A DNA stretch of 37,417 nucleotides from Actinomyces ruminis. GTDB lineage: Bacteria; Actinomycetota; Actinomycetes; Actinomycetales; Actinomycetaceae. Where the stretch lies: NCBI RefSeq assembly GCF_002154335.2, contig NZ_MTPX02000072.1, forward strand, positions 1 through 37,417, in the 5' to 3' direction. Each line of letters opens with the position of its first letter. Positions within the stretch are counted from its first letter, which is position 1. Under the pieces are notes generated by a model, which worked only from the letters and a program-made list of their open reading frames with translations, had not been told where the DNA came from and searched no databases. The position numbers and the translations under genes are program-made. Of the stretch, positions 26,778 to 37,417 are shown piece after piece.

Positions 26778-27824
26778 ATGACCCCCAGTTCGACGAGCCC
26801 ACGTTTGTCGCGGCGCCACTATTTGCTCACCACCGCCGTCGGCCTGGGAGCATCATTGGCCGGCTGCTCAGCAGCGGCACCGCGGGCGACCAGCACAATT
26901 TCCAGCACATCCAAGCCCCCCCCGCACACGACCGCAACACCACAGGCTCTCGGGGAGACTTATTCAATTGATCTGACCGGGGTATACGATCCCTTCGGAC
27001 TCAACCCGAGCATTATCGACAAATATGTGCCTTTAGATAACGGCACCGACGGACCGCAGGTCAATGATCAGGGCGCACTGGTGGTTTCATTCGAAGACGT
27101 TGGCGACGACGTGTACCACCCAACCTCGTACTGCTGGTATGCGTTGCGGGCGCTGAGCGCCTACGACCTCACCGGAAATGAGGAGTACTGGAGGCGTTCC
27201 GTCGCCACCGCGCAACGACTACTCGACGGTGCCGACATCGACGGTGAACAATGTTGGCTGCCGTACCCCTTCGACTATGCTCCGCACGGAGACTCCACAA
27301 TCACTCTACATGCGCCCTGGTACTCAGGCATGGCGCAGGGTATGGCGCTGGCCCTGTGCACACGACTGGCCAGGCGTGCATCGGACCAGAACTGGAACAC
27401 CAGCGCCGAGCAGATCCGTAACTCATTCTTCGCTCCCACGGACGGCCCCCATGTCACCGTCACAGACTCGGAGGGATTGACCTGGCTTGAGGAATACTCG
27501 GGAGACGCCAGTCCGCTTTATGTGATAAACGGACACATTTACGCCATGCTGGGATTGGCGCAGTACGCTCAATACACGGACGACGCGGATGTCATCGACC
27601 TGTTCTCCCGAGCCGCGGATACGCTTAAAGCCACCTTCACACGCTGGCGGGTACCCGGCGGCATCTCATATTACTGCGCTTCCGACTACTGTAAAAACAC
27701 CGACTGGACGCCCGAAAGCTATCATCGCGGTGTCGCCCGACTGCTACAAACCCTGGCGACCATAACCGGCGACGCTGAATTCAGAACCATGGGACTTCAA
27801 CTGGACTCGGATTACTCCGCGTGA
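26778..27824 (+). CDS. Tat-type lipoprotein with D-glucuronyl C5-epimerase domain
   Basis: Protein of 348 residues. The N-terminus has a twin-arginine motif (SRRHYLL, residues 11-17), a hydrophobic stretch and lipobox LAGC with Cys30, so it should be a folded, membrane-anchored exported lipoprotein. A short Ser/Thr/Pro linker follows. Residues about 110-340 match the glucuronyl C5-epimerase C-terminal fold: SYCWYALRALSAYDLTGNEE, LHAPWYSGMAQGMALALCTR, LTWLEEYSGD, LYVINGHIYAMLGLAQYAQY and YHRGVARLLQTLATITGDAEF. Characterised members convert glucuronate to iduronate in heparan/heparosan-like chains, so a secreted or host glycan is a plausible target. Base composition is visibly richer in A/T than flanking genes, hinting at acquisition. 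GGAG lies nine nt upstream of the ATG. Confidence 0.8.
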   Translation: MTPSSTSPRLSRRHYLLTTAVGLGASLAGCSAAAPRATSTISSTSKPPPHTTATPQALGETYSIDLTGVYDPFGLNPSIIDKYVPLDNGTDGPQVNDQGALVVSFEDVGDDVYHPTSYCWYALRALSAYDLTGNEEYWRRSVATAQRLLDGADIDGEQCWLPYPFDYAPHGDSTITLHAPWYSGMAQGMALALCTRLARRASDQNWNTSAEQIRNSFFAPTDGPHVTVTDSEGLTWLEEYSGDASPLYVINGHIYAMLGLAQYAQYTDDADVIDLFSRAADTLKATFTRWRVPGGISYYCASDYCKNTDWTPESYHRGVARLLQTLATITGDAEFRTMGLQLDSDYSA

Positions 27825-27866
27825 CTCGGTGGTGGAACGGCGGCACCGCCGTTCCACCACCGAGTC
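27823..27866. terminator. Perfect bidirectional terminator palindrome
   Basis: A 21-bp perfect stem (27823-27843 with 27846-27866) separated only by CA, beginning inside the stop codon of the C5-epimerase gene and ending 9 nt before the stop of the convergent flavoprotein gene. It should end transcription in both directions. Confidence 0.8.
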
Positions 27867-27875
27867 AGACCGCCT

Positions 27876-29563
27876 TCAGCTCAGTTCCGGTACCATCTCG
27901 ATGGCGCCGCAGGGGCACTCCTCCACGCAGATGCCGCAGCCCTTGCAGTAGTCGTAGTTGAAGGCGTAGCGCTTGCCGGGCTCCAGCTTGATCACGGCGT
28001 TGTCCGGGCACACCCCGAAGCAGTTGTCGCACTCGAAGCAGTTGCCGCAGCTCATGCAGCGCCGCGCCTCGAACAGGGCGTCATCCGCATCAAGGCCCAG
28101 GACCACCTCGTCGAAGGTCTGCGAGCGACGGGGCCCTTCCAGGCGCTCGCGCACCTGCTGGGGCGCGTCGGAGTAGTACCAGGAGTTGATGGCGCCGATA
28201 TCGGCGAGCCGGTGGCGCTCCGGGTGCTGGTAGACCTCGCCGCGCAGGTAGCGTCGATGGCGCGGGCGGCCTGTTTGCCGTGCCCGATGCCCACCGTGAC
28301 GGTACGCTGGGAGGGCACCATGTCTCCGCCGGCGAACAGTCCCGGGTGGCCGGTCATGAACTGGTCATCGACCTGCACCACGCCGTCCTCGATCGTCAGG
28401 CCCTCCACCCCTTCGACCAGGCCCAGGTCGGATTCCTGCCCCAGGGCGAGGACCAGCGAGTCGGCGGCCAGATCCTCGAATTCGCCGGTGGGTTGGGGGA
28501 AGCCGGTCTCGTCCAGCTCCATTTTCTCGATGCGCAAGTTACCGGCGTCGGCATGCTGGACGGTGGATAGCCACCGCATCTGAATGCCCTCCTCCAGGGC
28601 CTCGACCACTTCGGAGTCGTGGGCGGGCATGCGCTCGCGGGTACGCCGGTAAACGATGATCGCCTCCTCGGCTCCCAGGCGCTTGGCGGTGCGGGCGGCA
28701 TCGAGGGCCGTGTTACCGCCGCCGTAAACCACCACGCGCCGCCCCAGCATGAGCTGGTCTCCCGCATCGGGGCCGCCCTCCATGCCCTTGAGCAGGGTGA
28801 CCGCGTCCAGGATGCGGGCGGCTTCACCGGCCGGGATGTAGGTGCGCCGCCCGACCTGCGCGCCAATGGCCAGGAACACCGCGTCGAACTCGCCGGAGTC
28901 CAGCTCGGACGTGATGTTGTCCACCTTGCTGTTCAGGACGAAGCGGACCCCCATGCCTTCAATGCGGGCGATCTCGGCGTCAAGCACATCGCGTGGCAAC
29001 CGGTAAGCGGGAATGCCGTACCGCATCATCCCGCCCGCCTTGGGAGCGGCGTCGCGGACGGTGACGGCGTGGCCGCGCCGGCGCAGTTGGTAGGCGGCGC
29101 TGAGCCCGGCCGGGCCGGCCCCAACCACCAGTACGTGCTTGCCGGTGTCCGGCGCGCAGGGATCGGGCTGCCACCCCTGGCGCAGAGCCTCGTCACCCAG
29201 GAAGCGCTCGACGGCGTTGATGCCTACGGCCTCATCCACCTTGCCGCGGTTGCAGGCGGTCTCGCAGGGGTGGTAGCACACGCGGCCCATGACAGCGGGC
29301 AGCGGATTATCCCGCATGAGGGTGCGCCAGGCGCGCTCGTAGGAGCCGTCCTCGGCGTCGTAGAGCCACTTCTGAATGTTCTCCCCCGCGGGGCAGGCGT
29401 CGTTGCAGGGCGGGAGGAAGTCGCGGTATACCGGGCGTTCCACCCTCCAGGCGCCGGTCTTGTTCGCCAGGGAGGAGGCCATGGCCAGGGTGACGGCGAA
29501 GGGACGGACCTTCCCGGTGCCGTCCCCGGCGGGCGCGGCTTCAGGAGTAGAAATGGTGGTCAT
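27876..29563 (-). CDS. GltD-like NAD(P)H flavoprotein with N-terminal Fe-S and C-terminal 2[4Fe-4S] ferredoxin domains (one frameshift)
   Basis: About 562 residues repaired. The N-terminal Fe-S domain of the DPYD_N type carries PPCNDACPAG, CYHPCETAC. FAD binds at HVLVVGAGPAGLSAAYQLRR, NAD(P)H at VVVYGGGNTALDAARTAKRL with YRRTRERMP. The FAD C-half has GLFAGGDMV. After position 28248 the frame shifts; adding one C gives ATLRGEVYQHPERHRLADIG and leads into a bacterial-type ferredoxin domain, CMSCGNCFECDNCFGVCP and YCKGCGICVEECPCGAIE. It is the last gene of the Por operon and sits one nt after porB, with AAGGAGG six nt before its ATG. It probably takes the place of the missing PorD and passes electrons between the Por complex and NAD(P). 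Confidence 0.88.
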
Positions 29564-29564
29564 G

Positions 29565-30695
29565 TCAGTCCTCCTTGGGGGCGTCGTTGAGGTCTGCGCG
29601 TGCACCCAGGGTGGAGGTGGCGCCGGTGGCCTCGTCGTTCAGCACGGGTACCGCGTCGGGATGCCCCAGCAGGCCGTAGCGATGAATGTTGCGGTCGGCG
29701 AGAGCCTGGAGTCGGCCGATGGTCTCTTCGTCCTTGGCAGGGCGGAACAGGTGCGCGAAGCGGCGCTGAAGCACCAGGTAGTCCTCCACCGGCACCTGGC
29801 GGCGAATAGGGCTGACCCCGGTGACCTCGCCATACTCGGCCTCGAAGACGGGGAAGAGCCCCGACTCCACGGCCAGGCGGGCGATGCGCACGGTGTGGGA
29901 GGACTTCGCCCCCCACCCCAGGGGGCAGGGCACCAGTACGTGGATGTAGCGCGGACCGTGCAGGCCCATCGCGTAGGTGACCTTGCGCTCCAGATCGTGC
30001 AGGTCTGCGACGGTGGCCGTGGCGACGTAGGGGATCTCATGGGCCATGGCGATGCGGGGCACATCCTTGCCCTGGCCGAACACGTTGCCCGGGGCGTCTC
30101 CCACCGCCTGCGTGGTGGCGGTGCGGGCCGCCGGCGGGGTGGCACCAGAACGCTGAACCCCGGTGTTCATGTAGGCCTCGTTGTCGTAGCAGACGTACAG
30201 GACGTCGTCCCCGCGCTCGAACATGCCGGAAAGGCAACCGAAGCCGATGTCAACCGTGCCGCCGTCGCCGCCCTGGGCAACCACGCGGATGTCATCACGG
30301 CCCTTGGCCCTCAGCCCCGCGGCCACACCGGTGGCCACGGCGGGCGCATTGCCGAACAGGGAGTGCAGCCAGGGCAGGCGCCAGGCGGACTCGGGGTAGG
30401 GCGAGGAGAAGACCTCCAGGCAACCGGTGGCGTTGACGGTGACCAGGCTGCCTCCGGCCCGCTCGGCAGCCGCCGTGGCGGCGTCGAGCACGTAGCGGGC
30501 TCCCAGCGCCTCCCCGCAGCCCTGGCAGGCGCGATGCCCGGAGGTGAGCGTGTTGTTCCGCTCCCGGCTGGACTGGAGGGAGCGGACCTCCGGCAGGAGC
30601 CGGTTGCCGACGGCGAAAGAGCCGACTTGGTAGAAACGCGTCCGCCCGCCCGACTGCTGCGGTGCGGTGGTGGAGGTGGCCGACGTCGTCGTCAT
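29565..30695 (-). CDS. porB: 2-oxoacid (pyruvate) :ferredoxin oxidoreductase beta subunit
   Basis: Thiamine-diphosphate-binding beta subunit of 376 residues. GHRACQGCGEALGARYVLDA gives the Cys cluster of PorB. VNATGCLEV follows, and the TPP/Mg site is GGDGGTVDIGFGCLSGMFERGD with YVCYDNEAYMNTGVQRSGATP, a signature of pyruvate rather than 2-oxoglutarate enzymes in the families I know. VPCPLGWG supplies the last Cys. Its ATG overlaps the porA stop by four bases (ATGA). The C-terminal 90 residues are less conserved. Acts in the cytoplasm to oxidise pyruvate and CoA to acetyl-CoA and CO2, or in reverse. Confidence 0.92.
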   Translation of the reverse strand: MTTTSATSTTAPQQSGGRTRFYQVGSFAVGNRLLPEVRSLQSSRERNNTLTSGHRACQGCGEALGARYVLDAATAAAERAGGSLVTVNATGCLEVFSSPYPESAWRLPWLHSLFGNAPAVATGVAAGLRAKGRDDIRVVAQGGDGGTVDIGFGCLSGMFERGDDVLYVCYDNEAYMNTGVQRSGATPPAARTATTQAVGDAPGNVFGQGKDVPRIAMAHEIPYVATATVADLHDLERKVTYAMGLHGPRYIHVLVPCPLGWGAKSSHTVRIARLAVESGLFPVFEAEYGEVTGVSPIRRQVPVEDYLVLQRRFAHLFRPAKDEETIGRLQALADRNIHRYGLLGHPDAVPVLNDEATGATSTLGARADLNDAPKED

Positions 30696-31897
30696 GATGC
30701 TGCTCCTTCCGTACGGTCGACGGCCGCCAGGTGGGCGGCGACAGTGGCTTCATCCAGGTCCAGGAACTCCAGTGGGGCGAGTTCGCCGCGGTCGGCGCGG
30801 CGCAGTTCCTCCACCAGCGATGCCGAGGTGATGTCGCGGCCTCCCAGGCCCGCGGCGACGGTGGTCAGGGTGACTTCGCCGGCGCGGTCCCACAGAACGC
30901 GGCGCAGGTCCTCTTCGACAATGCCGCCGCGCCCCAGCGAGAAGGCCCGTTCCAGGCTCACCACCCGCTTGGCCCCGGCCAACGCGCGCGCCATGGCGGC
31001 ATCCGGGAAGGGCCGGAAGGAGGTCAGCGCCACCAGGCCCACCGGCACGCCGTCGTCCCGCAGGGTGTCGACGGCATCCTTGAGCGTGCCGGTGACCGAC
31101 CCGAGCGCCACCACCACGGTCTCGGCTCCCTCGGTGCGATAGGGGTGCAGCAGGCCGCCGGAGTCCCTGCCGAAGGCCTCGGCGAACTCTCGGCCCACGC
31201 GTTCAACCACCTCGACGGCCGCCTGCTGCTTGCGGTGCGCCAGGTAGCGGACCTCCGTGAAGGCCTCGGGCCCCACCATGGCGCCGATGGTGACGGGATC
31301 CTCCGGGTCGAGGGTTTGCACGGGCTGGAACGGGGGCAGGAAGGCATCGACCTGCTCCTGCTCGGGCACGTCCACCCGCTCGACGGCGTGGGTGAGGACG
31401 AATCCGTCCATGCAGACCATGACCGGCAGACTCAGTTCCTCGGCGATACGGAAGGCCTGAACGTGCAGGTCGGCGGCCTCCTGGTTGTCTGCGGCGAAGA
31501 GCTGAAGCCAACCGCTTTCGCGCTGACTCATGGTGTCGGACTGGTCGTTCCAAATGTTGATGGGACCGCCGATGGCCCGGTTGGCCACGGTCATGACAAT
31601 GGGCAGCCCCAGGCCGGAGGCGTTGTAAACCGCCTCCACCATGTACAGCAGTCCCTGCGAGGCGGTGGCCGTGTAGGCCCGGGCACCCACGGCACTGGCA
31701 CCGATGGCGACGGACTGGGCGGCGAACTCGGATTCGACGTTGATGTATTCGCAGTCCAACTCACCCACCTTGACCAGACGCGAGAGCTCCTCGACGATGT
31801 GCGTCTGGGGCGAGATGGGATAGGCGCACACGACATCCGGACGGCAGGTGGCGACGGCTGCCGCCACCGCCTTCGATCCCTCTATCTCACGCAGCAC
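30692..31897 (-). CDS. porA: 2-oxoacid (pyruvate) :ferredoxin oxidoreductase alpha subunit
   Basis: Alpha subunit of 401 residues. VVCAYPISPQTHIVEELSRL, EFAAQSVAIGASAVGARAYT, TASQGLLYMVEAVYNASGLG, and NRAIGGPINIWNDQSDTMSQ are the typical PorA stretches. The C-terminal half (VVALGSVTGTLKDAVDTLRD, GLVALTSFRPFP) is the transketolase-like domain II. Start is GTG at 31897, chosen because GAGGAGG precedes it and because it overlaps the end of porC by 11 nt. It is tightly coupled to porB. The pyruvate assignment rests on these motifs; a related 2-oxoacid cannot be excluded. Confidence 0.92.
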   Translation of the reverse strand: MLREIEGSKAVAAAVATCRPDVVCAYPISPQTHIVEELSRLVKVGELDCEYINVESEFAAQSVAIGASAVGARAYTATASQGLLYMVEAVYNASGLGLPIVMTVANRAIGGPINIWNDQSDTMSQRESGWLQLFAADNQEAADLHVQAFRIAEELSLPVMVCMDGFVLTHAVERVDVPEQEQVDAFLPPFQPVQTLDPEDPVTIGAMVGPEAFTEVRYLAHRKQQAAVEVVERVGREFAEAFGRDSGGLLHPYRTEGAETVVVALGSVTGTLKDAVDTLRDDGVPVGLVALTSFRPFPDAAMARALAGAKRVVSLERAFSLGRGGIVEEDLRRVLWDRAGEVTLTTVAAGLGGRDITSASLVEELRRADRGELAPLEFLDLDEATVAAHLAAVDRTEGAAS

Positions 31898-32519
31898 CGG
31901 CGTCCTCCTCCTGATCGTGGTTGGTCCGGGTCTGGGACTCGGAGACGTTGCCGGCGAGCTTGTCCGCAACGATCTTGTGGGCGGCCCGGGCGGCGGCGAT
32001 GTTGCGCTCACCGACCTTTCCCGGGAAGCGGTCTGCGATGGCGGCGCATACGGCCTCGATGCCGAGCACATCGGTAATGGCGGTGAACGCCCCCAACAGG
32101 ACGGCGTTGGGCAGGGGCCGCCCCAGGTGCTCCATGGCCAGGTCCGTGGCCGGCACGGTCAGGCGATGCTCCGGGGGGACGGCGGCCACCGTGTCCGGGT
32201 CCAGATCAAAGCTGTCGAAGGACTTAGCGGAGTTGATAAGCGCATAGCCTCCCGGGCGCAGGCCGGCGAAGACGTCAATGGCACCCAACAGGGTGGGATC
32301 TTGGATGATGACGGCGTCCGGGGTGAGGACGGGCTCGTGGGCCCGGATCGGGCGGGTGTCGATCCGGCAGTAGGAAACCACCGGCGCCCCCGTGCGCTCG
32401 GACCCGAAGGACGGGAAGGCCTGGGCGTAACGGTCCTCCTTGAAGGCCGCATACGCCAACAGGTCTGACGCAGTGACGACCCCTTGGCCGCCTCGACCGT
32501 GGATACGGATCTGGAACAT
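31887..32519 (-). CDS. porC: 2-oxoacid (pyruvate) :ferredoxin oxidoreductase gamma subunit
   Basis: Gamma subunit of 210 residues and first gene of the operon. MFQIRIHGRGGQGVVTASDL is the gamma-family start, followed by YAQAFPSFGSERTGAPVVSY and LPNAVLLGAFTAITDVLGIE. The C-terminal tail after AAHKIVADKLAG is charged and variable. The ATG at 32519 has GAGGAGG four nt upstream. The order is C-A-B and then a flavoprotein carrying a ferredoxin domain; no separate porD is present. A promoter should lie in the 566-nt gap upstream, but none is convincing. Confidence 0.92.
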   Translation of the reverse strand: MFQIRIHGRGGQGVVTASDLLAYAAFKEDRYAQAFPSFGSERTGAPVVSYCRIDTRPIRAHEPVLTPDAVIIQDPTLLGAIDVFAGLRPGGYALINSAKSFDSFDLDPDTVAAVPPEHRLTVPATDLAMEHLGRPLPNAVLLGAFTAITDVLGIEAVCAAIADRFPGKVGERNIAAARAAHKIVADKLAGNVSESQTRTNHDQEEDAGAA

Positions 32520-32959
32520 TGGGCCTCCTCGCCCGGTGCCTGTCGGCGCCGCGTTCACTCACCTCCGACTTTAGGTCGCCATGTCCGATCCGTAAGCGTG
32601 CTCATATGCCGAGATCCGGTGACACGCGGATTTGTCCAGGCATTTAGTCGGAGCTACGGCAGGCCGCACAGCCGCTCGCGCCCGGGCGTGCGCGCGTCGG
32701 CGCCACGGGTCCTACCGGCGCCGCCAACCCCCTTGAGATCGCGGCCACAACCGCGCAATTCCGCCGTTCTTGCAGCTCGCTCCGAGGCGTTGTTCAGCTC
32801 GGCCCCGCGGCCCGGACGGGCCTCGACGAGACCCGCCCGGGCGCCCGTTGCAGCTGTTTTCCAGCCCGATCACAGCAGCCGGCCTCACGCGAACCGCGCC
32901 CATTCGGCTCGCGCCAACCGCAACCATTTCCGCCTCGGCTAAAGCCGCATGACCGGACT

Positions 32960-32979
32960 AAAAAGGCAACTTAGCCTTT
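32960..32979 (-). terminator. Intrinsic terminator of the aconitase gene
   Basis: Stem AAAGGC (32979-32974 on the minus strand) pairs with GCCTTT (32967-32962), six-nt loop, and the minus strand runs into TTTTT. It lies about 105 nt after the aconitase stop and is one of the few hairpins here with a U-run. Confidence 0.6.
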
Positions 32980-33027
32980 CCGTAATTTCCGAGTGTGCGG
33001 ATCCTCCGCCGGGCACGGCGAGCCGAG

Positions 33028-33046
33028 CGCATGCGGGAGCCGGCCG
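33028..33046 (+). repeat. 19-bp inverted repeat flanking aconitase, downstream copy
   Basis: Exact reverse complement of 35948-35966, located 40 nt after the aconitase stop. It contains the palindrome CGCATGCG. Confidence 0.6.
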
Positions 33047-33085
33047 CGGCAACTCCCACCCGCACAGACTCCAAACGAAGGTTCG

Positions 33086-35781
<2,696 letters not shown>

Positions 35782-35947
35782 GTTCGTTCCTGTTCATCCG
35801 GGTGCGCGGGCGCGCAAGGGCAGTTGGACCGCACGCGGCGGGTGGTCTGGCGGCCACGGTAGCGGATACGGCGTCATTCGGCGTCAACGCGGGCCATCCC
35901 GCTGCGCGGGCGCCGCCGCATACGCCACGCGCGACTTACGTAAACGC

Positions 35948-35966
35948 CGGCCGGCTCCCGCATGCG
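35948..35966 (-). repeat. 19-bp inverted repeat flanking aconitase, upstream copy
   Basis: Exact reverse complement of 33028-33046. It lies between the RNA methyltransferase stop (35984) and the aconitase start, inside a GC-rich region that can fold around CCGCATGCGG. It may act as a terminator for the methyltransferase gene. Confidence 0.6.
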
Positions 35967-35983
35967 GCTGCGGGCCGGGCCGC

Positions 35984-37417
35984 TCAGCCGCGCTCCAGCA
36001 CCGCGATGGTCTCGAAGTGGTGGGTGTAGGGGAACATGTCCAGGGCACTCATGGCGGCCGGCCGATAGCCGGCCCGCAGGAAGGTGCCCAGGTCACGTGC
36101 CAGTGCGGCCGGGTCGCAGGCGACCAGCACCACCCGGCGCGGGCTCAGGGCGGCAACGGCCTGGATCACGTCGCGGCCGGCGCCCCGGCGGGGCGGGTCC
36201 AGTACGACGACGTCAGCGCCGCCTGCGCGCGCACCGTCCGCGCTCTCGAAGCTGCCCAGTTGGGCCACCGCCGCGGGGGTGACGCGTCCGACCGACAGCT
36301 GGGCGCCGTCGTGCTCGTGCAGGGTACGGCGGGCGTCACCGACGGCGCGCGCATCGCCCTCCAGGGAGTGCACCCGGCCGGTCAGCGTCACCAGCGGCAG
36401 GGTGAACAGCCCGGCCCCGGAGTACAACTCGAGCACGCGGGTGCCGGCCGCACGTGCGGCGTCCAGCGGCTCATCACCGGGCCGGGTGCCGGCGGCCGTC
36501 GGAGTCTCGGCGAGGGCGGCGCGCACCACCCGGTCGACGAGCACGGTCGGCGCCTCGCGGTGCGCCTGCCAGAAGCCGTCGGCGTGCACCGAGTAGTGCA
36601 GCCGTCCCAGGCCCAGGCCGGCGGCGTCCACCTGCTCGTCGACGCGGCGACGGCCGGTGGAGTGGCCGGCGGCGGTGAGCACCGTGGGGGCCAGCCCGGG
36701 GGCGTCCGGGTCCTCCAGCAGGACCAGCGGTTCACCCGCCGAAGGGGCGACGGCGATCACGCGCATGCCGGGGCGGAAGTGCTTGCGCCACAGGGCCCGC
36801 TCGGTCAGCCCGAGGTCCTGAATGGCCGGCACCGCCAGCGGCAGGGAGTGCACGGGTAGGACAGTGCCGCTGCGGAACCCGTGCATGCCGGCCTCACCGG
36901 TGTCGGTGACGGTGAGCGACACGCGGGTGCGGGTGCCGGCGCCGGCGCGTGCGCGCACCCGGGGGTTCGAGTCCGCTTCGGCTGCCGCATCGCCGGGCAT
37001 GGGCTCAACCGGGACGGCTCCCCCGGCGGCGCCGGACAGTGCGGACACGGCGGCCACGACCTCTGCGCCGCCGATGCGGCGCAGACAGTCGGCCAGCACC
37101 CACCGCTTCCAGGTGCGCTGGGCGGGCAGGGCCACGTGGGACAGCTCGCCGCCGCCCACGCCGCCGGGGCCGGCATCCTGCCACAGGGGACGCACCCGGT
37201 CCGGTGACGCGGTCAGCACCTCCACGGCGTCGGCCCGCCAGATCTTGGAGTTCTTCTCCGTCATCACCGCCCGCACGGTTTCCCCGGGCAGGGCGTGCCG
37301 GACGAAGACGACCCGGCCAGAGGGTTCGTCCACGGGGGCGGGCGACGCAGTGGCCGCCGTGGGCTGGGGGCGCCGACGGTGAGTGTTACGTATTCGGGGG
37401 TCGCGGGTGCGGGGGCG
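35984..37417 (-). CDS. Class I SAM-dependent RNA methyltransferase, TrmA/RlmD (RumA) family, 5' end outside window
   Basis: Predicted m5U (or related) RNA methyltransferase. A TRAM domain starts near the right edge (EYVTLTVGAP, AHGGHCVARP, VDEPSGRVVFVRHALPGE) but is split over three frames. Removing one C from each of two C5 runs (near 37365 and 37337) joins it. The catalytic region has RVLELYSGAGLFTLPL (SAM site), VVLDPPRRGAGRDVI, VLVACDPAALARDLGTF with the catalytic Cys, and FPYTHHFETIAVL. The cluster cysteines of RlmD are absent: AGPGGVGGGELSHV stands where the Fe-S loop would be. Target rRNA or tRNA cannot be told. Confidence 0.88.
   Translation of the reverse strand, partial: RPRTRDPRIRNTHRRRPQPTAATASPAPVDEPSGRVVFVRHALPGETVRAVMTEKNSKIWRADAVEVLTASPDRVRPLWQDAGPGGVGGGELSHVALPAQRTWKRWVLADCLRRIGGAEVVAAVSALSGAAGGAVPVEPMPGDAAAEADSNPRVRARAGAGTRTRVSLTVTDTGEAGMHGFRSGTVLPVHSLPLAVPAIQDLGLTERALWRKHFRPGMRVIAVAPSAGEPLVLLEDPDAPGLAPTVLTAAGHSTGRRRVDEQVDAAGLGLGRLHYSVHADGFWQAHREAPTVLVDRVVRAALAETPTAAGTRPGDEPLDAARAAGTRVLELYSGAGLFTLPLVTLTGRVHSLEGDARAVGDARRTLHEHDGAQLSVGRVTPAAVAQLGSFESADGARAGGADVVVLDPPRRGAGRDVIQAVAALSPRRVVLVACDPAALARDLGTFLRAGYRPAAMSALDMFPYTHHFETIAVLERG

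Larger units (their letters stand above)
32520..33085. other. Intergenic region between aconitase and the Por operon
   Basis: About 566 nt without a credible gene. Nearest the Por operon the sequence is mixed, with CTCCGACT at about 32563 and its complement AGTCGGAG at about 32646, an 8-bp inverted repeat possibly around the porC promoter. The middle (about 32650-32930) is GC-rich without clear structure. The aconitase side holds a U-tract terminator and one copy of a 19-bp repeat. Confidence 0.5.

Noticed and set aside
32640..32950. Possible small gene in the gap between aconitase and the Por operon
   Set aside because: Frames on both strands are Arg/Pro/Ala-rich and have no ribosome-binding site or recognisable motif.

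Overview
The window reads as chromosomal DNA from a high-GC actinobacterium. The signs are strong G/C bias at third codon positions, a DnaE2/ImuB/ImuA' mutasome with an actinobacterial LexA box, a DUF222-HNH (13E12-type) protein, and several genes whose -10 box sits only 6-8 nt before the start codon (leaderless type). A facultative or anaerobic member of the Actinomycetaceae is a reasonable guess, because a split pyruvate:ferredoxin oxidoreductase operon lies beside a single aconitase. This assignment is inference and was not searched.

Layout. 1-3.7 kb (minus strand): start of an M3 peptidase, a GNAT acetyltransferase, a GNAT fused to a MazG-like domain, and an MFS exporter. 3.83-3.92 kb: tRNA-Leu(GAG). 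4.0-7.0 kb: a sugar-phosphate mutarotase, divergent from a HAD phosphatase and an AI-2E family permease. 7.0-13.1 kb: dnaE2 preceded by a DUF222-HNH gene. 13.3-16.2 kb: a membrane protein coupled to SatD, then thymidine kinase, and a PAP2 phosphatase on the plus strand. 16.2-18.9 kb: imuB and imuA' under a perfect LexA box. 19.0-20.1 kb: a PEBP-family protein and trmL. 20.2-24.4 kb: a LacI-type locus with an MFS transporter, a PfkB kinase and a PI-PLC-like phosphodiesterase lacking a signal peptide. 24.5-26.7 kb: an RclA/mercuric-reductase-like flavoprotein divergent from a YbaK-like deacylase. 26.8-27.8 kb: a Tat lipoprotein with a glucuronyl C5-epimerase domain. 27.9-32.5 kb: a porC-porA-porB operon ending in a GltD-like flavoprotein with a fused ferredoxin domain. 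33.1-35.8 kb: aconitase. 36.0-37.4 kb: a TrmA/RlmD-type RNA methyltransferase running off the right edge.

About a dozen otherwise intact genes carry single-base frameshifts, often in short G or C runs. Restoring one base gives full-length family proteins each time, so most are probably sequencing or assembly errors rather than real pseudogenes. Gene spans below cover the whole reconstructed gene.

The most interesting units are: (i) SatD, whose N-terminal half carries class III nucleotidyl-cyclase-like motifs and whose C-terminus looks like a helix-turn-helix, translationally coupled to a DUF3307-like membrane protein; (ii) the LacI/MFS/PfkB/PI-PLC locus, which looks like an undescribed pathway for a phosphodiester-linked polyol such as an inositol compound; (iii) the Por operon, whose ferredoxin is built into an NAD(P)H flavoprotein; and (iv) a mutasome split over 12 kb with a DUF222-HNH gene upstream of dnaE2.
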